DNA of 64,000 nt from DATGMB01 sp035293845 (lineage in GTDB: Bacteria > Acidobacteriota > Terriglobia > Bryobacterales > Bryobacteraceae): NCBI GenBank assembly GCA_035293845.1, contig DATGMB010000177.1, positions 9,854-73,853 of the forward strand. Reading direction: 5' to 3'. Of this stretch, positions 37,072 through 44,607 are shown piece by piece (position 1 is the stretch's first letter; each line of letters opens with the position of its first letter). The translations under genes and the position numbers were made by a program. The notes below the pieces were generated by a model. The model did no database searches and had not been told where the DNA came from. It saw only the letters and a program-made list of their open reading frames with translations.

Positions 37072-37914
37072 TTAGCGGCACAAACCGACGTTGTGCCAGG
37101 TCAGCAAGGCTCCTGCCTTGGTTGCTTGAATCAGGCAGCCGCTCCGCAGATCGGAATCGAAGCGGGCCGGCAGATCCGGGGTCTCCACCTGGCCGCAATA
37201 CGTCACCATTTCGGTGCGCAGGGCCCCGGGGCCGACGTCCCGAACCAGGTACAGCCCGCGCGAAAGGGCGGGGAAACATTCGCCGCAAGCCTGATACAGC
37301 GGCTTGCCATCCTTGCGCCGGCCGCGGTTATAACCTTCCAATGCGTCCATGCGCCGGTGGCAGCGGCCGTAGTAGTTCTCCGTATCCCGCTCGGAGGTGG
37401 CGATGTAATCGGCTCCGGCCATCACGGCGTCCACCGAAGCGCCGAGCCGCTCGAGCGCCCACCCCGCCCAGTTATCCGCCTGCGCTTCCTTCTGTCTTCG
37501 CGGAAGATTGTAGGCCGGGCTGCCCTGCAGCAGGTGCTGGAGGACGTGGTGGGCGGTCTCGTGCGCCAGAACGAAGACGGCATTCCAATCCTGCTCGCGC
37601 GAGGAAGGCGAGACTCCAATGAAAGCGGGATCGTAGAAGATGCAATTGCATGCCGGCTGCGTGCAGACTTTGGCGCTGGCGTTATTCTGGACCGGGCCGG
37701 CGCCGGGGATCGGAATCAGACGATAGCTCGACAAGGTGAGCCCCACCTCCTGCAGCACCTGGGTGAGGATCGAGAGCGGCGTCGCCGGGTCGCGCGCCGT
37801 CAGCATCGAATCGTCCGGGACCTTGTCGCAGAGGTCCTGTTGCGCGCCGAGGCACGCCGGGAGGGCGAGCAGGAGCAGCACGGGCGGGATTTTACGGCTG
37901 AGTGAGAAACACAC
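37072..37914 (-). CDS. Secreted M48-like metallopeptidase with HETAH motif
   Basis: 280 residues. Signal peptide ends near residue 24; an Ala-Cys just before suggests possible lipid attachment, but the box is weak. HETAH at 118-122 and the downstream EAQAD (Glu143, Asp147) match the ExxAD-type third ligand of gluzincins such as M48. Twelve or so cysteines (CTQPACNC, CHRRM, CGECF, GLCR) imply disulfides. No transmembrane helices as in HtpX. Its start overlaps the preceding gene by 23 bases, and the surface-repeat gene follows after 14 bases, so processing of that protein is an attractive inference. Confidence 0.8.
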   Translation of the reverse strand: MCFSLSRKIPPVLLLLALPACLGAQQDLCDKVPDDSMLTARDPATPLSILTQVLQEVGLTLSSYRLIPIPGAGPVQNNASAKVCTQPACNCIFYDPAFIGVSPSSREQDWNAVFVLAHETAHHVLQHLLQGSPAYNLPRRQKEAQADNWAGWALERLGASVDAVMAGADYIATSERDTENYYGRCHRRMDALEGYNRGRRKDGKPLYQACGECFPALSRGLYLVRDVGPGALRTEMVTYCGQVETPDLPARFDSDLRSGCLIQATKAGALLTWHNVGLCR

Positions 37915-38320
37915 GCCACACCTCGTCGCGCGTAAAGCTCTTGTTTCCGCACTTGACCGAACCGCCGTCGATCAGGACGCCGGGACAGGTCTTATTCTGG
38001 CCGCTGCCGCGAAAGACCAGCCGGTCAGCGAAGACGCTCGGCACGGGCGCCGGAGCGGAATTGCCCTCGTGCGCCCCCAGCTCCGGCGGAGGCCCCTGGT
38101 TGACGGTTTTGGTGTTGAATTCGATGCTCACGACTTCGGCGCGCGGGATCGGCGCGTCGGCGTCTTTGCCGTCTTTGCCGCGCCACCGGAAGGTCACCGT
38201 GGCCTTGTCGATCGAAACCAGTTTGCCGTTATAGGACTGGTTGTTGCGAAGCGAGATCGTATCGGGCCAGGCGGCTGAAACGAGCAGGAGGACGATCAGG
38301 CAGGCGCGGGCAATCGTCAT
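37892..38320 (-). CDS. Secreted small protein of unknown function (SH3/Sm-like beta fold suspected)
   Basis: 142 residues with a signal peptide (IVLLLVSAAWPD). The N-terminal mature part SLRNNQSYNGKLVSIDKATVTFRW looks like a small beta barrel seen in other exported acidobacterial proteins; two cysteines (TCPGV, VKCGN) may pair. ATGA overlap with the upstream membrane gene and a 23-base overlap with the downstream peptidase gene show one translation unit. No function assigned. Confidence 0.78.
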   Translation of the reverse strand: MTIARACLIVLLLVSAAWPDTISLRNNQSYNGKLVSIDKATVTFRWRGKDGKDADAPIPRAEVVSIEFNTKTVNQGPPPELGAHEGNSAPAPVPSVFADRLVFRGSGQNKTCPGVLIDGGSVKCGNKSFTRDEVWRVFLTQP

Positions 38321-38973
38321 TGGACTCCTCGCTGGTATTGCACGAACTGCACCTTTTCATCGGGCAGTGAGTACACGTCGAGATTGGCCGGCACATCGGC
38401 GGATGGCGCCAGCGCGCCCGAAGCGTGATGAAACGGCTTGAAAAAATAGTAGGAGCCGTTGGCATGAAACAGCAGCCGGCAATCGACGGAAGGGGTTGCG
38501 GTGCTGACGCAGGGCGGATAGGCATCCGGTTGCGCCGCGGCGGCAAAGAAGCCAACCCAGGGGAGCCGTCTGCCGGTATCCCAAAAATCTTCCTGAGCGG
38601 CGCTGGCGCCCAGCGACGCGCCACGAAGGTAGAGAAACACGCTGGCCGCCAGGACGCACACCAGAATTCCGAGCGCGCGCATACGGCCGAGCCGGGCCGG
38701 CAAAAAGCTGACCAGCATCGCAGCCGCGATGCAGATCAGCAAGGGGGCGGCCGAGTGGTAGGCGACGTTCACCGCGAACAGGGAGGAAAGGGATGCGGGG
38801 ATATCCAACTCCGCCGGCTGCACGCCGAATGAGGAATAATATGCCGCGAGATAAGACCAGCCGGCCAGGGAAGCGAAAAACCCGAACAGCGCAGCCGCTT
38901 CCGCAACGGCCTTCAACAGAACCCAGAAGTCCTGTTCGGGGGCCGGGGCGCGGGCTGGAGCGGGCGCTGCCAT
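38317..38973 (-). CDS. Membrane protein of unknown function
   Basis: 218 residues: a short Ala/Pro-rich start, three transmembrane helices (about 20-42, 65-90 and 100-120) and an extracytoplasmic C-terminal domain of about 95 residues with two cysteines (PPCVSTATPSVDCR) and many aromatics. First gene of the operon that continues with a small secreted protein, an HExxH peptidase and a repeat protein; overlap with the next gene is ATGA. It may anchor or sense for them. No family recognised. Confidence 0.75.
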   Translation of the reverse strand: MAAPAPARAPAPEQDFWVLLKAVAEAAALFGFFASLAGWSYLAAYYSSFGVQPAELDIPASLSSLFAVNVAYHSAAPLLICIAAAMLVSFLPARLGRMRALGILVCVLAASVFLYLRGASLGASAAQEDFWDTGRRLPWVGFFAAAAQPDAYPPCVSTATPSVDCRLLFHANGSYYFFKPFHHASGALAPSADVPANLDVYSLPDEKVQFVQYQRGVQ

Positions 38974-39078
38974 TCGATTCCTCCGACGGCGGTCTCGGAA
39001 TTCTATCGGTTCGCCGGTGCGTAAGTCAACCAGAGAGAGCGCGCTACGGCTCTCGGGCGTTGACGGCGATGGTGGCTC

Positions 39079-39372
39079 TCAGTAGCTCAGGGTGCCGGTG
39101 CGCGGGGATTCTTCGGGGTTGGGGAGGTAGAGCGTCTTGCAGTGCTCGCAGCGGTAGATTTCGGCTTCGGGTCCGAATTTCTGTTTCACTTCATCGCCGA
39201 AGAAATACCAGCGCTTGAGGTGGCCCGCGCAGAGCTTGCCCTTCTCGTCATGCTCGTTGCAGGCGCGCATCCGGGGAATGCGGCGCTTGACCTTGGTGCC
39301 GTCGCTGAGCGTGGCGACGAGCTCGGCGACCGGAACCGGTTTATCGGAGGCGGCGTATTTCGGGTTCGCCAT
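39079..39372 (-). CDS. Small zinc-ribbon-like protein
   Basis: 97 residues, cytoplasmic. Candidate metal ligands are Cys and His in RACNEHDEKGKLCAGHLKRW and the pair in YRCEHCKTLYLP. The body TLSDGTKVKRRIPRMRAC suggests a small beta unit before the ribbon. Proteins of this size and pattern occur singly in Acidobacteriota; no function is assigned. Solitary between the four-gene operon and the SYLF gene. Confidence 0.75.
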   Translation of the reverse strand: MANPKYAASDKPVPVAELVATLSDGTKVKRRIPRMRACNEHDEKGKLCAGHLKRWYFFGDEVKQKFGPEAEIYRCEHCKTLYLPNPEESPRTGTLSY

Positions 39373-39426
39373 AAGAATGTCGAGTATATCAGGACGCCGC
39401 GGACCCCGCTGCCGCGCGGCCCAGAG

Positions 39427-39453
39427 AAAAAACGGGCCGGCTGACGCCGGCCC
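39427..39453 (-). terminator. Intrinsic terminator of the SYLF gene
   Basis: Read on the minus strand, GGGCCGGC, a four-base loop and GCCGGCCC are followed by G and six T. It stands 35 bases after the stop codon of the SYLF gene. Confidence 0.85.
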
Positions 39454-39488
39454 AGTGAGCGATCCAACGTGGTGAGGGCGAGGGAAAG

Positions 39489-40193
39489 TTATTTGGCCAT
39501 GCGGTCCGCGGCAGAGGAAGAGGAGCGGCTGGAGTAGCGGTCGAGCGCGGCAATCAGCGGACGGGTTTCGGGTGTCGGCGCCACATGGTTCATCACGATC
39601 TGGCGCATGGTGTACGGCTGGCCGTAAATCGCCGTGTTTTCCTTGTCTGCGGGGCGGATGGTGGCTCCCTTGAGGGCGATGCCGGCGAAAGCGCCGCGGG
39701 CGCGGGACCAGGTGAGGATTTCGGCGTGCATCGCGGCATCGGTCTGGGCATTGGCCTCGCGGCCGACCGGACCGGCAGCGACGGACGCGTCGGCGCCCAG
39801 CGTCACCTTATCGTTCATCAGCTTGCGCATGCCCTCGCGATTCATCACGAGCATAACGATGTCCGCCTCTTCACCGCCGATCTGAAAACCGACGCTGCCG
39901 CCTTCGAGGCGCACCGCGGCGGGAGCGGCCCAGCCGACGCCATCGGGCTTGCGGCACGCCGCGAACCCGTGGCCGTATTCACCGCCGACCACGAAGGCGG
40001 CCTTTTTCATCTTGGGAACGACAATGACACACTCCGCGCGATTCAGTAAGTCCTGAGGGATACTGCGGTCCGGCGAAGCCATTACTTCATCGATCACGGT
40101 CGCGGCCCGGTTGAGACGCTCCCCCGGCGTAGTTTCCGCTGCGAACGCTCCAGACATTAGAAATGACGCAGCTACGATGGCGATCGCTTTCAT
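39489..40193 (-). CDS. Secreted SYLF/Ysc84-domain lipid-binding protein
   Basis: 234 residues: signal peptide (SFLMSGAFAAE) and the SYLF domain across residues 25-215, with PQDLLNRAECVIVVPKMKKAAFVVGGEYGHGFAACR, EGGSVGFQIGGEEADIVMLVMN and the TLGADASVAAGPVGR segment. SYLF domains bind phosphoinositides or other lipids; bacterial versions are periplasmic and of unknown role. A short serine-rich tail ends the protein. GCAGGAGG precedes the ATG. Intrinsic terminator downstream. Confidence 0.93.
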   Translation of the reverse strand: MKAIAIVAASFLMSGAFAAETTPGERLNRAATVIDEVMASPDRSIPQDLLNRAECVIVVPKMKKAAFVVGGEYGHGFAACRKPDGVGWAAPAAVRLEGGSVGFQIGGEEADIVMLVMNREGMRKLMNDKVTLGADASVAAGPVGREANAQTDAAMHAEILTWSRARGAFAGIALKGATIRPADKENTAIYGQPYTMRQIVMNHVAPTPETRPLIAALDRYSSRSSSSAADRMAK

Positions 40194-40286
40194 AACGAAC
40201 CTCCTGCGGCCATTATCGCCCGGATAACAGGTTATAAGTTGTGAAAACCTGAACCGGACGGGGTGGGCGGTGGGCTCAGCGCCACA

Positions 40287-42737
40287 CTATTTGCGGCCGA
40301 GCAAACGAAGGCGGACCGCAAAAGCGCGCGGTTGTCCCCTACCGTACGTCAGGAAATTTGGTGTGCCGTAAACATTATTGACGGCATTCGGATTGCCGTT
40401 GTTAGTCAGGTTATTGAAGCCGAAGCGCCAGGCCCAAAGGTAATGCAGGGCACGAAACTGGCGCTCCAGAGCGAGATTGATATTGAAGTAATCGGGATAA
40501 CGATAGGAGCCGGGATTTCCCAAAAGGAAGCCGTCCTCGGTCGAAACGTTAAACGGAAACCCCGTGCGGTATTCCACCAAGTAAGACGCCGTGGTATTGC
40601 GGGTAATAAAGGCAAACCGGCCGCTCAGCCGGGGCAGCGGGGCCCAGCCCCACATATGGAGGCGGTTCGGCGTGTCCCAGGGAAAGGGGCCGGGGCCTTG
40701 CGGCGCGAAGATGGGGTTTTCGAGGCTGTAGTCGACGGCGGCGTTGGAGCGGGATGCGGAGCGCGTGTACCCGATGAACCATTCGTAGCGGCCGGCGAAG
40801 GTGTGGCGGAGCGAGAGATCGAAGGCGTCATACCGGGGGCGGCGGGCGTTGGCGAGCTGATAGATCATCGCGGAGGGCAGATTGGGGGGCTCAATCGGCA
40901 GCAGCGGGAGGAACACGAAACCGTTTTCGCCGGAGCGGTGGGTATAAGAGGACCGGAGGAAGAAGGCGCGCGGCAGGCGGCGCTCGGCGCTGAAGCTGGC
41001 CGTACGGGAGAACGGCACCCGCAGCCCCTGCTCATTGGCCAGGAAGGCCGTCATCACGGGCCCCTGCGGCGTGCCACCCGGCAGGTAGAACGTCGAGAAG
41101 CTGACCTGGCCCTGGGACGCCGTCAGCAGATCCAGCGGAACGGCATCGTAATAAATACCCCAACCGGCGGAAAGCTTCGTGCCGCCGAGGAATTTAGGCG
41201 ACCAGGCCGCGGCGAAGCGGGGCGCGATTTCGAAATCGCGCACGATCTCGTTCCACTCGGCGCGAAGGCCCGCTTCGACGGTGAGGCCCTCGCGGGGCGT
41301 CCAGGCATCCTGCAGGTATTGGGCGCCCTCGAAGTTCTTGCGCTGCTGGAAGGGATTGCCGGAGAAGGTGACATATCGGGCGACAGAGTTATCGTCGCGC
41401 AGCACTTCGTAGTCGTGCCGGCGGACCTGCTGGTGGAAGGCTTCGCGCTCGAAGTCGATGCCGAATTTGAGCTGGTGCCCGCCCGCGAAATGGAGCGTGG
41501 GCAGGAACAGGTTGGCAATCGACTGCTGCCGGTAGAAGTGCTGGTCCGTGGTGCTGAAGTAGTTGCCGCGATTCCCGAACGGCGTGATTTGAAACACCGC
41601 GTCGCCTTGCGGCAGGTCGCGGACGAGGCCGCGGGTGTCGGCGAAGCCGAGATCGAGCAGCGAGCCGGCGATATAGGCCTGGTCGCGGAGCGAGCTCATG
41701 AAGAAGGACTGGCGGCGCGAGGTGGTGGTCTCGGAGGGATCGAGAAAGCTGAGGCCGTAGCGGTCGGTTTGGGCGAGGTTGCCGAGGAAAGCAGCGGTTA
41801 GAATGTTGCCGGGCGTGAGGTTGACCTGGAAGCGCGTAAGGTCGTTGCCGCTGAGGCCGCGCGTGCGGTTCTGGCCGCGCGGAAGGCCGTGGATGGTGTC
41901 GTCGTTATAGAAAACGTCGAAACCGTTGGAGAACCAGGCGCGGCCCTTCGCGATGGGGCCGGAGAATTCGAGCCGCGGAGTCCACTTGTTGATGTGCCAG
42001 CCGCCATCGGAGGAGATGCCGGGGATGAAATTGGTGCCGGAGAAGCGGAGGCGGTCGTCTCCCATCCGGGTCTGGAGATTGACGACGCCCGCGACGCCGC
42101 GGCCGTTTTCGGCGGCGAAGCGGGAGGACTGCACATCCATTTCCTGAATGGATTCGATGTTGACGCGGGCATCGAGCAGGCCGGTCACGGGATTCGAGAC
42201 GTTGAAGCCGTCGAGCGTGTAGTTCGCCTGGTTGGACTGAGCGCCGTTAAGATGGGGGCGGCCGGCATTGTCCTGGACCACGCCATCGATCATGGGGAGC
42301 GAGTTGCGGTAGTCCTGCGGCGCGGGGTAGGGAACGGTGAGCATCTCCGTGTTGTCGAGCTCTTTATGGTCGGAGGGCTGCGCGGGGTCGATGACCGGAG
42401 GCGAAGCGGTAACGTCGACGCGCTCGGAGAATTCCTGCTGATGGTTGAGGGTGATGGCGAGCTCGGATGGCCCGGCTGAGAAGGCGCGCGGCGGCGATTG
42501 GTAAAGATAGAAACCGAGCCGCTCGGCGCGCACCGCGTAGTCGCCGGGCGAGGGGAGCGTGAGCTGGAAGTTGCCCGCACGGTCGGAGGTGGAGGACGCC
42601 GCGAATTCCGGGGAGCGGAGCTCGACGCGGGCGTTGGGCACGGGAGAGCCGGTTTCGTCCAGAACGCGTCCGGAGACCAGGGCCTGAGCGTACGCGGCTT
42701 CGGCCAGGAGGAGCAGCAATGGGATGCGCCCGCGCAT
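40287..42737 (-). CDS. TonB-dependent receptor with carboxypeptidase-regulatory N-domain
   Basis: 816 residues. Signal peptide (RIPLLLLLAEAAYAQ), CarboxypepD_reg domain 20-100 (ALVSGRVLDETGSPVPNARVEL), plug domain (YTLDGFNVSNPVTG, GVAGVVNLQTRMG) and a 22-strand-type barrel to the end with alternating aromatic strands. It imports a large ligand, driven by TonB; Acidobacteriota have many such Oar/SusC-like receptors. No TonB-box-like peptide was securely identified. The C-terminal residue is Lys rather than Phe, preceded by AFAVRLRLLGRK. Solitary. Confidence 0.93.
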   Translation of the reverse strand: MRGRIPLLLLLAEAAYAQALVSGRVLDETGSPVPNARVELRSPEFAASSTSDRAGNFQLTLPSPGDYAVRAERLGFYLYQSPPRAFSAGPSELAITLNHQQEFSERVDVTASPPVIDPAQPSDHKELDNTEMLTVPYPAPQDYRNSLPMIDGVVQDNAGRPHLNGAQSNQANYTLDGFNVSNPVTGLLDARVNIESIQEMDVQSSRFAAENGRGVAGVVNLQTRMGDDRLRFSGTNFIPGISSDGGWHINKWTPRLEFSGPIAKGRAWFSNGFDVFYNDDTIHGLPRGQNRTRGLSGNDLTRFQVNLTPGNILTAAFLGNLAQTDRYGLSFLDPSETTTSRRQSFFMSSLRDQAYIAGSLLDLGFADTRGLVRDLPQGDAVFQITPFGNRGNYFSTTDQHFYRQQSIANLFLPTLHFAGGHQLKFGIDFEREAFHQQVRRHDYEVLRDDNSVARYVTFSGNPFQQRKNFEGAQYLQDAWTPREGLTVEAGLRAEWNEIVRDFEIAPRFAAAWSPKFLGGTKLSAGWGIYYDAVPLDLLTASQGQVSFSTFYLPGGTPQGPVMTAFLANEQGLRVPFSRTASFSAERRLPRAFFLRSSYTHRSGENGFVFLPLLPIEPPNLPSAMIYQLANARRPRYDAFDLSLRHTFAGRYEWFIGYTRSASRSNAAVDYSLENPIFAPQGPGPFPWDTPNRLHMWGWAPLPRLSGRFAFITRNTTASYLVEYRTGFPFNVSTEDGFLLGNPGSYRYPDYFNINLALERQFRALHYLWAWRFGFNNLTNNGNPNAVNNVYGTPNFLTYGRGQPRAFAVRLRLLGRK

Positions 42738-42828
42738 CTGGGGAATAGGGTAACGCGGCGCAAAACGGAATGCGAGCGGGGCGCTTCGGTAGCCGATCGG
42801 GTGTTTGCGGTAAGCGACCGCCGAAAGC

Positions 42829-42867
42829 AAAAAAAGGAAGCCGGCGCGCTACGAGAGTGGCCGGCTT
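42829..42867 (-). terminator. Intrinsic terminator of the secreted two-gene cassette
   Basis: On the minus strand AAGCCGGC, a 14-base loop, GCCGGCTT, two bases and a run of seven T. It lies 27 bases after the stop of the cysteine-rich protein gene. Confidence 0.82.
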
Positions 42868-42893
42868 GCTTTGAGGCGCCGAGGAAACTTTCT

Positions 42894-43378
42894 TTAGCAG
42901 TCGTACTCGTAACCCCCCTGTGGGAAATACTGCACCCCACCTAGGCAGTCGGTGCCGTCGTAGCCGTTGTAGTTCGAGTACACCGACCAGCCTTGCACAA
43001 ACGCGGTGACTTGGGTCCTGTCGTTGACGATCAGACCCACCGGGTACAGGAGGTAGCCCTTGTACCCGGCGGGGTAATACAGCAGGTAGTCGATGGAGGC
43101 CTGCCCGCTGGCGACCACATAGCCGCTGCTGCAGGACCAGTCATCGTACCAGGAGGCCGAAACGTAGCTGGGGTCGCCGGGCACGATGTCCTTACAGTTG
43201 CCGCCAACGTAGCACGAGGGATCGCCGCTGGTTCCGGCCCACTGGTATTGGCACGGGTAGTTGAACAGGACGCTTACGTCGAGCTGTGTGCCGGTGTAGC
43301 CGACCCCTGAGCCGATGCGATGGCCGGGGCTAGAGTTGCGGCGGCCAGCAATAAAATCAGTATGTGCCGGATCTTCAC
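42894..43378 (-). pseudogene. Secreted cysteine-rich protein, signal peptide and mature part in different frames
   Basis: A GTG at 43378, preceded by AAAAGGAG, opens a clear signal peptide (KIRHILILLLAAATLAPA, then IASAQG), but that frame stops at 43274. From about 43305 the neighbouring frame carries the mature protein to 42894: GVGYTGTQLDVSVLFNYPCQ, SCYVGGNCKD, WYDDWSCSSGY and a Tyr/Gly-rich end YDGTDCLGGV..YEYDC, with seven or so cysteines. One extra G in the GGGG run (CCCC at 43304-43307 on the plus strand) would join the two frames. Either a real mutation, ribosome slippage, or a base error. GTGA overlap couples it to the upstream gene. No family recognised. Confidence 0.7.
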
Positions 43379-44235
43379 TGGAGTGCTCCTTTTTTGAGTT
43401 TGTTGACAATTAGGTAGGACTGCTCCGGCGTGAGTGCGGAGAGCCGTGTGGTGAGCTCTGCCCGTCGGCCGGCCGTGATCATCCCTAGCCACGCGAGGGC
43501 TATGTTTTTCTGCGTCATGGTGTAGGGGTCCGGTCTCATAGTTGCCGGGTCAAGGATCAGCTTGGCCTCGGAGAGTGGCCGGAGCCAGTCGGCAATGGCA
43601 GAGTCTGTGATGCTCGGGTTCTGCGCGCGGAATAGGGCCTCCTGTCGGAGGTCTGCGTAGGCCTGCTGTTGCTGTGCCAAGTCTTCCAGTACCTTAGACA
43701 GGTTGGCCCCGGCCGTCCGCCCGTCTGCTGTGATGGCCAGGTCTATGGACGCCCGGATCGCCTTAGCGTTGCTCAGGATTTGGAGGGCCTGGGGGTCAAC
43801 CTGGGGGCTGGCGCCATCGTTTCCATCTCCATGTTTTACGTGGTCGCCGTACCCTCCTCCAGCGGCCTTCTTGGCCTTGGAGGATCCGCCGGCTATTGCG
43901 TCTGCTTGCGGGCTTCCGGTGAAGAGCAGCGTCTTCCCCGGAGGCATCACGGGCCGGTCGGATTGGTTGAACGTCTGGTAGAAGAAGTTGCGGATTGCGG
44001 TATGCCCGGATGCGGTGTCCACCTCAAAGCGGATATTGAGCGCCACGATGGTCTCCTGCCCCGCGTTGGTCACCGTGAAGGAGTAGAGGAGAAACGGGCG
44101 GAGTAGGGTGATGTTCTCCGGGTGTGGCGTCTTCGTCAGCCTGGTTTCAAAGTCCGGATTGTGAGCGGTCCGGACCTCAAGCCAGGGCAGAGGTGATGCG
44201 GCAGTGATGGCGGGCTGAGCATTCAGAGTCGTCAT
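43375..44235 (-). CDS. Probable exported protein of unknown function (start frame uncertain)
   Basis: 286 codons from the ATG at 44235. Residues 10-110 look like a beta-sandwich (PLPWLEVRTAH, LLYSFTVTNAGQETIVALNIRFEV), followed by a Lys/Gly-rich linker and a helical domain to the end (QQQAYADLRQEALF, LTPEQSYLIVNKLKK). This ATG has no ribosome site. A perfect AAAGGAGG and ATG lie at 44299 in another frame and encode a signal-like start, so the true gene probably begins there and is frame-shifted near 44237. GC content is below that of the surroundings. Stop overlaps the next start as GTGA. Confidence 0.7.
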   Translation of the reverse strand: MTTLNAQPAITAASPLPWLEVRTAHNPDFETRLTKTPHPENITLLRPFLLYSFTVTNAGQETIVALNIRFEVDTASGHTAIRNFFYQTFNQSDRPVMPPGKTLLFTGSPQADAIAGGSSKAKKAAGGGYGDHVKHGDGNDGASPQVDPQALQILSNAKAIRASIDLAITADGRTAGANLSKVLEDLAQQQQAYADLRQEALFRAQNPSITDSAIADWLRPLSEAKLILDPATMRPDPYTMTQKNIALAWLGMITAGRRAELTTRLSALTPEQSYLIVNKLKKGALQ

Positions 44236-44299
44236 GGTGGTGGATCAACAGTATCGCAGGGAACAGCAGGATGCCACCCGCCTGAGGGCGTCGCTTCAT
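44177..44299 (-). CDS. Signal-peptide-like ORF opening the secreted cassette (frame-shifted 5' end)
   Basis: Forty codons starting with ATG seven bases after AAAGGAGG. It reads a basic start KRRPQAGG, a hydrophobic core ILLFPAILLI and then runs into histidines and a stop. The following gene frame (from the ATG at 44235) lies one base out; its residues 2-8 (TTLNAQP) look like a cleavage region. Removing one C in the CACCACC run at about 44236-44243 would fuse both. Alternatively a small leader peptide. Confidence 0.5.
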   Translation of the reverse strand: MKRRPQAGGILLFPAILLIHHHDDSECSARHHCRITSALA

Positions 44300-44520
44300 T
44301 GAGATCCTCCTTTCGAAGCCGGAACCGCCCTGGTTCAGCCGCTCGTGCCAGCACTAAACTCCTGGGGTCTGCTTCCGGCGTGGGGGCGGTTGTACACCAC
44401 AAGTGAGAAGAACCGCAACTGCGCGGCTAAGTCGTCTATCGTGACCTATCAGGACGATCCCATTCATGCCGGCGGCCATAGCGCTGCCATCACCTGCGCC
44501 CCAATGCCGCATAATGGTGC
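44300..44520. other. Intergenic promoter region between divergent units
   Basis: Together with the leader at 44521-44607 this is a gap of about 300 bases between the cassette start (44299) and the EgtD-like gene (44608). Its GC content is lower than elsewhere. It holds the ribosome site of the cassette (44301-44313); promoters for both directions must lie here, but I see no convincing -35/-10 pair. An open frame across 44345-44611 shows no protein-like features. Confidence 0.5.
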
Positions 44521-44595
44521 TTTGGGCAACTTGCCCAAAATGCATCCAACCGCCCATCCGATGCAAGCTGGCGCAACCGCCTGGGCAGTCTGCCC
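44521..44595 (+). promoter_or_regulatory. Structured 5' leader of the EgtD-like gene
   Basis: Three hairpins in 75 bases: TTTGGGCAACTTGCCCAAA (44521-44539, nine-base arms around one C), TGCATC/GATGCA (44541-44565), and GGGCAG/CTGCCC (44583-44595). The left arm of the first (TTGGGCA) can also pair with TGCCCCAA at 44592-44599, which would exclude the first and third hairpins. The ribosome site AGAGAGG follows directly. This looks like a switch or an operator cluster; no known class was matched. Confidence 0.45.
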
Positions 44596-44607
44596 CAAGA
44601 GAGGCCT

